Assembly (NCBI GenBank): GCA_034440595.1
Contig: JAWXCH010000148.1
Span: 1-7,377 of the forward strand
Direction of reading: 5' to 3'
Source of the DNA: JAWXCH01 sp034440595
GTDB taxonomy: Bacteria > Planctomycetota > Planctomycetia > Pirellulales > JALHPA01
DNA: 7,377 nucleotides
The notes beneath the pieces are model-generated. The model searched no databases. It had not been told where the DNA came from and saw only the letters and a list, made by a program, of their open reading frames with translations. How positions within the stretch are numbered: the first letter of the stretch is position 1; each line of letters starts with the position of its first letter. Positions 1 to 5,756 of the stretch are shown here, piece by piece. A program made the position numbers and the translations under genes.

Positions 1-1
1 G

Positions 2-1375
2 TCGTGGGACGAGTACTTCGAGTCGATCCCAACGAACAAGTTGCCGCCGCTGGCTGAAGAAGACCTCGCTAGTTTTGCGGTGGAGGATGGCAGCGCACCC
101 GAGGAGCTTGAAATTCGTGCATACTGGTGCGAGCGACTGCTAGATGAAGCAATGGAGAGACCGTGGATTGTTAAAGACAATCCTCACGTTGCAGCTTGGC
201 TAAAAGCACAAGCGCCGGCACTGGCGAAGCTAAACGAGCTGTCCAAACGGCCGAAGTTTTATTCACCGCAAGTTCATGAGCAGCCGGGGGGTCCACTGTA
301 TGAGGCAAATGATGCATTGGTACACGGACCAATTCGGAAGATTCCACAATTGCTCAAGGCGCGCACAATGCTGGCGATTGGCGAAGGACGGCTGGACGAC
401 GCAATATCCGATTGGGAGACTAGCTATCTCATCAGCGGATACCTAGCGGATTCGCCGACCGTGATTCATCTATTGATTGGTATTGCCTGCAATGGACTCA
501 CGCAAGAATCCGCTTACTCAATTATTTTTCATCCCGCAGTCACACAAACTCAATTGCAGCGAATGCGGTCTTTTCGCCAACGGCATATTTGTTCGTATAA
601 CGCGGTCAAGCCTTTCAATATTGGAGAGCGATTTTTCATGCTTAGCAGCATCTGCAATATGGCGAGGTCTGGTGAGATTGACGTTTTTACAGATGAATCG
701 AAAAAGTGGGTCGAACCGACAGAACCCTCTTCGCTGCGTCTGTTGGGGCGAAGATTGCTTTGGAATTTTGATACTGTCATGAAGAATGGCAATGCCGTTT
801 ACGACCGCATGGTCGAAATGCAGAAAATTGAGGACGATGGAAAGCGGATCGAGGCATGGGACGAATTTGACGAATACGTTAATCGCGTGTCAAAAGAAGC
901 TACTCCTTCCGAGAAACACCCATTTAGGTACTTAGCAAGGGTCGTGACCCGCGAGGGACGTTCCACACTTTTGTCGCAGGTGCTGGAAGTGTTATTCTCC
1001 CCGGCCCTCAGCGCAGTAAACAAGGCCGTCGTCCGCTCAAAAGTGCAGAATGATTTGGTTGAACTCGGACTTGCTCTAGTGCTGTATCAAAAAGAGCATG
1101 GCAAGTTTCCGGCGAAGTTGGAGCAGTTGGTTCCCAAGTATGTGAAGGAGATCCCGCCTGACCGGCTGAATAGTCGACCACTTGGCTATCGCTCCACTGG
1201 AGATGGGGTGCTGCTTTATACTGCCAGCCACGATGGAATAGACAGCGGCGGCTACAACGACGGAAATAACGACGCAGACGACATCGCCATCTTCACGCCG
1301 AATATGCGGCCCGTGAAGCCGAAGGGGGCGGAAGGCGAGAAGGATGCGGAGAGTCCACCTCTTGAGTCAAAGTAG
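2..1375 (+). CDS. Exported planctomycete-type protein with GspG-like C-terminus, 5'-truncated by the window edge (paralogue 1)
   Basis: Function unknown. The reading frame is open from base 2, giving 457 visible residues to the TAG at 1373. The codons before the first TTG (41) encode WDEYFESIP, which aligns with WEEYYESIP (from W167) of the downstream paralogue, so the gene begins upstream and about 165 residues, probably including a signal peptide, lie outside the window. The middle shares blocks with the paralogue: KDNPH.AAWLKAQ, GEGRLDDAI, FHP, IGER and LALVLYQK. The C-terminal part (visible residues about 349-430) resembles the globular end of the type II secretion pseudopilin GspG: a helix ending in LYQKEHGKFP, then LVPKYVKEIP.D, GDGVLLY, and an Asp/Gly loop closing in DADDI. 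A Lys/Glu-rich tail ends the protein. The central alpha-helical region matches no domain I can name. The coding frame is very secure, the function is not. Confidence 0.88.
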   Translation, partial: SWDEYFESIPTNKLPPLAEEDLASFAVEDGSAPEELEIRAYWCERLLDEAMERPWIVKDNPHVAAWLKAQAPALAKLNELSKRPKFYSPQVHEQPGGPLYEANDALVHGPIRKIPQLLKARTMLAIGEGRLDDAISDWETSYLISGYLADSPTVIHLLIGIACNGLTQESAYSIIFHPAVTQTQLQRMRSFRQRHICSYNAVKPFNIGERFFMLSSICNMARSGEIDVFTDESKKWVEPTEPSSLRLLGRRLLWNFDTVMKNGNAVYDRMVEMQKIEDDGKRIEAWDEFDEYVNRVSKEATPSEKHPFRYLARVVTREGRSTLLSQVLEVLFSPALSAVNKAVVRSKVQNDLVELGLALVLYQKEHGKFPAKLEQLVPKYVKEIPPDRLNSRPLGYRSTGDGVLLYTASHDGIDSGGYNDGNNDADDIAIFTPNMRPVKPKGAEGEKDAESPPLESK

Positions 1376-1425
1376 CGTTCGCGAATAATAGTAGAATTTG
1401 ATCATAAGCGGCACTGAGTCGAATC

Positions 1426-3303
1426 ATGCATAGACACAAAAAACTGAGAGCGTGGCCGGTGACACGACAATCGAAGCAGTCAGTCCTAACGATTGCTGCG
1501 ATCTTCGCTGCCTCGCTATTGGCCGCATCGTCGTACTCTGGCTTCGCCGATGAACCTGCGAGTGAAAAGCAACCAATCGCCATTGAGAGAGGTGTCACTA
1601 CTGCACAAAAGTCTCTTGCTGCAAATGCAAAGAAGGGGACAAAGAAGCCTAGGCCCGAGAAGGTTCTGGTCACGATCGGCAAGGACACGACGGTTGTTAC
1701 CGAACCGCTACTGCCAAGCGGCTACCCCGACTACCTCGGCGCGATGAACAAGGAGTTCAGCAAAGGGGTCACGCCACAGAACAATGCGGCGGTTGTACTG
1801 CTAAATGTAGTTGGCCCGCGGAACGTGTTTGGCATTGGAGAGACGGATGGCAAGCTTGCCAAGGAGGGCTACCGCTTGCTCGGGGTCGATCCATTGCCGG
1901 AGAAAGGGGAGTACTTGCAACTCTGGGAAGAATACTATGAATCCATCCCGATTGAGAAGCTGCTGGAGCTAATTAAACAGGATCCCGATAGGCCGATTCT
2001 TGAAGACGGTAAATTGCCCGATGAAGAATCGTTACGCATCCACTGGCGAGATCTCCTGCTGGAGGAGGCGATGGAAAAACCGTGGGTTACCAAAGACAAC
2101 CCGCACATGGCGGCGTGGCTGAAAGCGCAAGGACCGGCGCTGGCGAAGTTGGATCAACTGGCGGGTCGGACAAAGTTTTTCACACCGACAGTTACCGACC
2201 GGCCGGGCGAATCGCTCATTCACACCTTACTTCCCTTTATTGAACCTTTTGCTCGAACGGTTCCCAAAATTCTCATTGCTCGGGGGCAGCTTGCTGTGGG
2301 CGAAGGGCGACTGGACGATGCGATCAATGACTTGAAATCCATGCGCCGGATCGCTAGCTATTACAAAGACCCAGCGACATTGGTTGAATGGTTGGTCGGC
2401 CTGTCGAGCGACGGAATGAGCTTGCCAGCATTCAACTCGGTGGTATTTCACCCAAAGGCAACCAAGGAACAATTGCGGCAACTCCGTGAATTTTACAGGC
2501 AGCATCCAATGGCGACATCTCCGATGAGGTCGATCGATATCGGAGAGCGATACACCGGGCTGAGCGCCATCTGTGCCGTTGCTTACAATGGCTCATGGGC
2601 CGTTGTCGGCGATCTAGCGGCCTTGTCAGGAGGAGATGAGGACAAGGATGAAATTGCAACTGACGAGGAACGTGCTCAAATGCAAGTTGGCTATCGAACG
2701 CGCCGATTCCTCTTTGATTTTGACATGGTGCTAAAGCTGGCGAACAAGCAGTATGACCGGATGATGGAGATCCAGCGCATCCCGGATTACGAAACTCGCA
2801 AGGCCGCCTGGGATCAATTTGACAACGACGTAAAAAGCGAATCGGCCGAATACAGCGCCATCGTAGCAAATAAGCCCAAACTGTTTTTGACGCTATTAAC
2901 AGAAAAAGGGCGTTCTAGAATGATGTCGCGTATAGTGCATGGCCTTTTCTTGCCGGCCATCGGTGCCGCCGACAATGCAGGAATTCGATTTCAAATCTAT
3001 TCCGACCTCCGCGAACTATCCATCGCCCTGGCATTGTATCAAAAGGACCTCGGCAAGTATCCCGAGAAGCTCGCGCAGCTTGTACCCAAGTACATCAAAG
3101 AAATTCCTTCGGATCGATTCTCGGGTAAACCGCTCGTCTATCGCACGAAGGGCGACGGCGTGCTGCTCTATTCTGTTGGCCGCGATAAGAAGGACAGCGA
3201 TGGCTACGAAGGCACCGTCAACGAAGAGACCGAAGACGCGGATGACATCGCCGTATTCACGCCCCACTTGCGGCCCACTGCGCCAGTAGAGTGGAGCAGG
3301 TGA
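1426..3303 (+). CDS. Exported planctomycete-type protein with GspG-like C-terminus (paralogue 2, complete)
   Basis: A 625-residue protein of unknown function. The ATG at 1426 is followed by a basic n-region, a hydrophobic stretch (about residues 20-38) and a plausible signal peptidase site after GFA (residue 41), so it is probably exported; no lipobox is seen. Residues about 57-80 form a Lys-rich linker. Residues 120-180 carry NNAAVVLLNVVGP and WEEYYESIP, followed by a helical region with KDNPHMAAWLKAQ (223-235), GEGRLDDAI (292-300) and an acidic insert near 402-415. The end (about 528-612) resembles the GspG pseudopilin core: ALYQKDLGKYP, LVPKYIKEIPSD, YRTKGDGVLLYS, and an Asp-rich loop ending DADDI. 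In GspG such a loop binds calcium. The N-terminal prepilin helix is absent, so this is a borrowed or look-alike module rather than a pilin. The start has no clear Shine-Dalgarno. The gene lies 50 bp after its paralogue, probably as a tandem duplicate and possibly co-transcribed. Confidence 0.9.
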   Translation: MHRHKKLRAWPVTRQSKQSVLTIAAIFAASLLAASSYSGFADEPASEKQPIAIERGVTTAQKSLAANAKKGTKKPRPEKVLVTIGKDTTVVTEPLLPSGYPDYLGAMNKEFSKGVTPQNNAAVVLLNVVGPRNVFGIGETDGKLAKEGYRLLGVDPLPEKGEYLQLWEEYYESIPIEKLLELIKQDPDRPILEDGKLPDEESLRIHWRDLLLEEAMEKPWVTKDNPHMAAWLKAQGPALAKLDQLAGRTKFFTPTVTDRPGESLIHTLLPFIEPFARTVPKILIARGQLAVGEGRLDDAINDLKSMRRIASYYKDPATLVEWLVGLSSDGMSLPAFNSVVFHPKATKEQLRQLREFYRQHPMATSPMRSIDIGERYTGLSAICAVAYNGSWAVVGDLAALSGGDEDKDEIATDEERAQMQVGYRTRRFLFDFDMVLKLANKQYDRMMEIQRIPDYETRKAAWDQFDNDVKSESAEYSAIVANKPKLFLTLLTEKGRSRMMSRIVHGLFLPAIGAADNAGIRFQIYSDLRELSIALALYQKDLGKYPEKLAQLVPKYIKEIPSDRFSGKPLVYRTKGDGVLLYSVGRDKKDSDGYEGTVNEETEDADDIAVFTPHLRPTAPVEWSR

Positions 3304-3326
3304 ATAGCAGAGCAAATAAGGCGCAA

Positions 3327-3378
3327 TTTCGGCGGAGCGAAATGCGACTGTCGCGCTCCGCTGGCGCGTCGCGGCTAA
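3327..3378 (+). repeat. REP-like palindromic element: hairpin unit plus 27-bp module
   Basis: Two parts lie 24 bp after the stop codon of the preceding gene. Bases 3327-3348 (TTTCGGCGGAGCG, then AAATGCGAC) match the hairpin units at 5601-5624 (reverse) and 5728-5751, apart from small differences. Bases 3352-3378, beginning CGCGCTCCGCT and ending GCGCGTCGCGGCTAA, match 5670-5696 at 26 of 27 positions. Here GCGGAGCG (3332-3339) can also pair with CGCTCCGC (3354-3361), giving an 8-bp stem with a smaller GCGA/TCGC stem as alternative inside. The placement suggests an extragenic palindrome that may stabilise mRNA ends or aid termination. No T-run follows. Confidence 0.7.
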
Positions 3379-3587
3379 AATCGTGCGACCAATTTTCGCA
3401 ATAGATCGTCAAAAGCGGTTCCTGGTTCGTTCCACGCACCGGTCAATCGAATTGCAATCTTGTTTCCAGAATTGTGCGAAACGACAGATAGCCTCCAACG
3501 AGTAAGCTGTGCGTTGCACAAACCCTACACTGTTCCATCTCTAACGGTTATTCCGTGCCTTCTTAGGCGATTCTAACCGGAAATCTT

Positions 3588-3617
3588 CCCGGCTGCGTGA
3601 CGCGGCGGCCAGCCGGG
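3588..3617 (+). other. GC-rich hairpin in the acyltransferase leader
   Basis: CCCGGCTG (3588-3595) and CAGCCGGG (3610-3617) form a perfect 8-bp stem with a 14-base GC-rich loop. No T-tract follows, so it is not a standard intrinsic terminator. It could be another extragenic palindrome or a structured 5' leader of the gene starting at 3765. Seen by eye only; no folding energy was calculated. Confidence 0.4.
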
Positions 3618-3764
3618 GGCACTCATAGGCTGTGCAACCTCCTGCCGCGAAGGCTCTGACCGGTCGGCAAGTTGTGTGTCTGACCTCCTTTTTTGACCTT
3701 AAAAATGCGGAAAACGCCGTTTTAAACCACGGCCCTTCCGCACCTCACCAGAAATAACGATAAT

Positions 3765-4460
3765 ATGGAACTCACCTTACCTGGCATTTCGTGGGCTCAG
3801 CATCTCGGCCTGGGCGTGTCACGGACAGTTGATGATACTCGTGGCCCATTGCAACATATGACCGGCACCCTACTGGCGGCGATTGCGCGCGTGCTAAGCG
3901 GGGCCAGCGTGCGCTGGATCGACTGCCAGCCGGATACGTGCCAACGGGTCTATTTTGCCAATCACACCAGCCACCTCGATGCGCTGGTGGTCTGGTCGGC
4001 ATTGCCACCGAATGTGCGAGCGTTGACACGGCCAGTCGCCGCCAAGGACTACTGGGATCGTGGTCGCGTGCGGCGTTATCTGGCACGCAACGTCTTTGAC
4101 GCATTGCTGATCGATCGCAAGGAGATCAAGGTCCATCAAAGCCCGGTGGATGTGATGATCCGCGAGATCGGCGATACGAAATCACTGATCGTGTTCCCCG
4201 AGGGGAGCCGCAACACCACGACCGAGATGGATGAGTTCAAGAGCGGGCTATACTACCTCGGCAAGAAACGTCCCGACCTGGAACTGGTGCCGGTCTATAT
4301 CGACAACCTGAATCGGGTTCTGCCGCGCGGCGAATTTCTGCCCGTGCCGCTGCTCAGTTGCATTACGTTTGGCCCTCCGCTGTGGCTGGAGAAGGGGGAG
4401 CCAAAAGTCGACTTTTTGCGGCGTGCCCGAGAAGCCGTCAAGCGGCTGAAGGAACTGTAA
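3765..4460 (+). CDS. plsC: PlsC-type lysophospholipid acyltransferase (1-acylglycerol-3-phosphate acyltransferase family)
   Basis: A 231-residue enzyme, usual size for the family. It is expected to transfer an acyl chain to the sn-2 position of lysophosphatidate, giving phosphatidate at the inner membrane face. The family motifs are in order: NHTSHLD at 66-72 (the HX4D catalytic pair H67 and D72), a motif II region ending FDALLIDR (111-118), FPEGSRN at 144-150 (the phosphate-binding FPEGTR motif with Ser for Thr), and VPVYID at 175-180. The ATG at 3765 is the only standard start after the in-frame stop at 3723; no Shine-Dalgarno precedes it. The next gene on the same strand encodes the enzyme that uses phosphatidate, which supports the role. 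The exact acyl acceptor cannot be read from sequence, and it may be an accessory copy rather than the housekeeping PlsC. Confidence 0.88.
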   Translation: MELTLPGISWAQHLGLGVSRTVDDTRGPLQHMTGTLLAAIARVLSGASVRWIDCQPDTCQRVYFANHTSHLDALVVWSALPPNVRALTRPVAAKDYWDRGRVRRYLARNVFDALLIDRKEIKVHQSPVDVMIREIGDTKSLIVFPEGSRNTTTEMDEFKSGLYYLGKKRPDLELVPVYIDNLNRVLPRGEFLPVPLLSCITFGPPLWLEKGEPKVDFLRRAREAVKRLKEL

Positions 4461-4517
4461 ACGGCCCTGCGGCAATAAATACCGCCAGATTCCCCCTGCC
4501 AGGGTGCAAGTCGACCC

Positions 4518-4559
4518 GCCAGCAGTTATATTCTCGGCAGTAATTCTGCTGGCTGTTTT
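4518..4559 (+). terminator. Candidate intrinsic terminator between the two lipid genes
   Basis: GCCAGCAG (4518-4525) pairs perfectly with CTGCTGGC (4546-4553). TTA/TAA can extend the stem inward across a two-base bulge. The stem is followed by TGTTTT (4554-4559). It begins 57 bp after the acyltransferase stop. The loop is longer than usual (20 bases before the inner pairs) and the T-tract is short, so termination may be partial. Confidence 0.45.
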
Positions 4560-4618
4560 CCCCGAAAAACGATCCGGCGGGATTTGAACTTGTTGGACAA
4601 CGGTTAATCAGGCGTGCG

Positions 4619-5581
4619 ATGGACGATTGGAAAACAATGGCTTTGGTCGGTGGTGTGCTGGCGATTCTCGCCTCGGCCACCGGTGTGAGCCAGTTTCTCA
4701 ATCGGCATCCTGACAGCGGGTTGAACGCCGCCGCGGTGCGCGTCTTCAACCAGCGGCTGAAGGCCTGGTGGTTGATGTGCTCGGTACTGGCCACCGCTTT
4801 TTGGATCGGCAACGGCGTGACGTTTGCGCTGTTTGGCTTTATCTCATTCTGGGGACTGCGCGAATTCATCACACTCACGCCGACGCGTATGGGAGATCAC
4901 CGCGCACTGTTCTGGGTGTTTGCCGTCTTCACGCCCGCTCAGTACTTTTTGGTCGGCTTCGATCAGTACGGATTGTTCACGGTGTTTATCCCGGTGTATG
5001 CGTTCTTGTTCATCCAAGCGCGCGTGGCATTCTCGGGAGACTACAAACGATTTTTGGAACGGACGGCAAAGATCCAAGCCGGACTACTGATCTGCGTGTA
5101 CAGTCTTAGCCACGCCCCGGCACTGCTGAAACTGAAACTAATGGTTCACGATGGCGAGGAGGTGAAAGCCTGGGTAGGGAACAACATGCTGCTGTTGTTC
5201 TTTCTGGTGCTGATTGTGCAAATCGGCGAGGCGATGCAGTTCTTATGGAGCAAGCTACTCGGCAAGCGCGTCATCGCGCCGGCGATTAGCCACAACCGCA
5301 CCTGGGAGGGCTTCTTAGGGGGCGTCGGTTGCAGCACGCTGGCCGGGGCGGCGCTCTGGTGGGCCACCCCGTTTGAACCGTGGGTCGCCGCGCTGATGTC
5401 GATGATCATCAGCATCATGGGATTTGCCGGCGGCATGACCATGTCGGCCATCAAGCGCGACCGCGGTGTGAAGGATTACGGCACGCTAGTCGAAGGACAT
5501 AGCGGCGTGCTGGACCGGATCGATAGCATCTGCTTTGCCGCGCCAGTGTTCTTCCACCTGACGCGGGCATTCTATACCTGA
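4619..5581 (+). CDS. cdsA: Phosphatidate cytidylyltransferase (CDP-diglyceride synthase, CdsA family, YnbB-like)
   Basis: A 320-residue integral membrane enzyme predicted to convert phosphatidate and CTP to CDP-diacylglycerol and pyrophosphate, the branch point for phospholipid head groups. About eight or nine hydrophobic segments are visible (near 5-25, 50-80, 97-113, 117-135, 153-170, 188-206, 232-250, 255-277 and 303-317). The C-terminal family signature is at 276-302: SAIKRDRGVKDYG, then GHSGVLDRID, with K285, D286, D299 and D302 kept. Upstream, LGKRVIAP (214-221) and SHNRTWEG (224-231) fit the usual GK...SPKKT.EG region. Departures from textbook CdsA are HSG for HGG, E for P/G two residues before the His, and E204 where Asp is common. 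The ATG at 4619 is the only standard start after the in-frame stop at 4541, preceded only by a weak AGG. The preceding gene makes its substrate. Confidence 0.88.
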   Translation: MDDWKTMALVGGVLAILASATGVSQFLNRHPDSGLNAAAVRVFNQRLKAWWLMCSVLATAFWIGNGVTFALFGFISFWGLREFITLTPTRMGDHRALFWVFAVFTPAQYFLVGFDQYGLFTVFIPVYAFLFIQARVAFSGDYKRFLERTAKIQAGLLICVYSLSHAPALLKLKLMVHDGEEVKAWVGNNMLLLFFLVLIVQIGEAMQFLWSKLLGKRVIAPAISHNRTWEGFLGGVGCSTLAGAALWWATPFEPWVAALMSMIISIMGFAGGMTMSAIKRDRGVKDYGTLVEGHSGVLDRIDSICFAAPVFFHLTRAFYT

Positions 5582-5600
5582 GATCAGAGTGTCGCACACA

Positions 5601-5624
5601 GTCGCCTTTCGCTCCGCGAAAGAG
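5601..5624 (-). repeat. REP-like hairpin unit, reverse copy
   Basis: CTTTCGC (5606-5612) pairs with GCGAAAG (5616-5622) around a TCC loop. Its reverse complement matches 5728-5751 at 21 of 24 positions. It starts 20 bp after the cytidylyltransferase stop. Confidence 0.7.
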
Positions 5625-5646
5625 TGCTCAACGTCGCACACGGTAA

Positions 5647-5666
5647 AATTGGAGCGAACTCCAATT
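5647..5666. repeat. Perfect 8-bp hairpin inside the composite element
   Basis: AATTGGAG (5647-5654) pairs with CTCCAATT (5659-5666) around the loop CGAA. No T-run follows on either strand. No second copy is seen in the window. Confidence 0.6.
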
Positions 5667-5669
5667 CCA

Positions 5670-5696
5670 CGCGCTCCGCTAGCGCGTCGCGGCTAA
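5670..5696 (+). repeat. Second copy of the 27-bp module
   Basis: It matches 3352-3378 at 26 of 27 positions, differing only at 5681 (A here, G at 3363). In this copy CGCGCT (5670-5675) and AGCGCG (5681-5686) form a perfect 6-bp stem, whereas in the other copy that base gives only a wobble pair. Confidence 0.7.
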
Positions 5697-5727
5697 CATC
5701 CTTCAACCTCGTGCTGCGGCGCAGGTG

Positions 5728-5751
5728 CTCTTTCACGGAGTGAAAGGCAAC
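5728..5751 (+). repeat. REP-like hairpin unit, forward copy
   Basis: CTTTCAC (5730-5736) pairs with GTGAAAG (5740-5746) around a GGA loop. Relative to the copy at 5601-5624, two of the three differences are the two sides of one base pair (G-C changed to A-T), so the stem is intact. It lies 6 bp beyond the stop of the minus-strand gene. Confidence 0.7.
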
Positions 5752-5756
5752 AGAGT

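Larger units (their letters stand above)
3304..3764. other. 461-bp intergenic region without a supported gene
   Basis: No credible coding frame crosses this stretch; the frames here are short and lack start signals or recognisable proteins. It holds the REP-like element at 3327-3378, a small hairpin at 3508-3520 (TGTGC/GCACA) and a GC-rich hairpin at 3588-3617. It is the only leader available to the acyltransferase gene, whose promoter must lie here. No tRNA or other RNA gene was recognised. Confidence 0.6.
5601..5751. repeat. Composite inverted-repeat element filling a convergent gene junction
   Basis: Nearly all of the 175 bp between the cytidylyltransferase stop (5581) and the stop of the opposing metalloprotease gene (5757) is one nested structure. 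It has a reverse hairpin unit (5601-5624), a perfect 8-bp hairpin (5647-5666), the 27-bp module (5670-5696) and a forward hairpin unit (5728-5751). The outer units are inverted copies of each other, so the element can also fold over its whole length. It probably ends transcripts from both sides. It resembles the mosaic BIME arrangement of REP sequences known from enterobacteria, although the sequence is different. Confidence 0.65.

Noticed and set aside
41..43. TTG as the start of the first gene
   Set aside because: The frame stays open to base 2, and the codons before the TTG align with the paralogue (WDEYFESIP against WEEYYESIP), so the true start is outside the window.
1293..1688. 131-codon minus-strand frame across the junction of the paralogues
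   Set aside because: It overlaps the end of one conserved gene and the signal-peptide region of the next; no similarity or start signal seen.
2432..2869. 145-codon minus-strand frame inside the second paralogue
   Set aside because: Shadow of the coding strand, with a Cys/Arg/Pro-rich composition typical of antisense translation.
3693..3726. TTGACC plus TTTAAA as a sigma-70 promoter for the acyltransferase
   Set aside because: The spacing is about 22 bases, too long for a standard promoter, and no hexamer near 17 bases fits.
4438..4878. 146-codon minus-strand frame over the lipid gene junction
   Set aside because: It runs antisense to the start of the cytidylyltransferase, has no recognisable features, and would cross the terminator-like hairpin.
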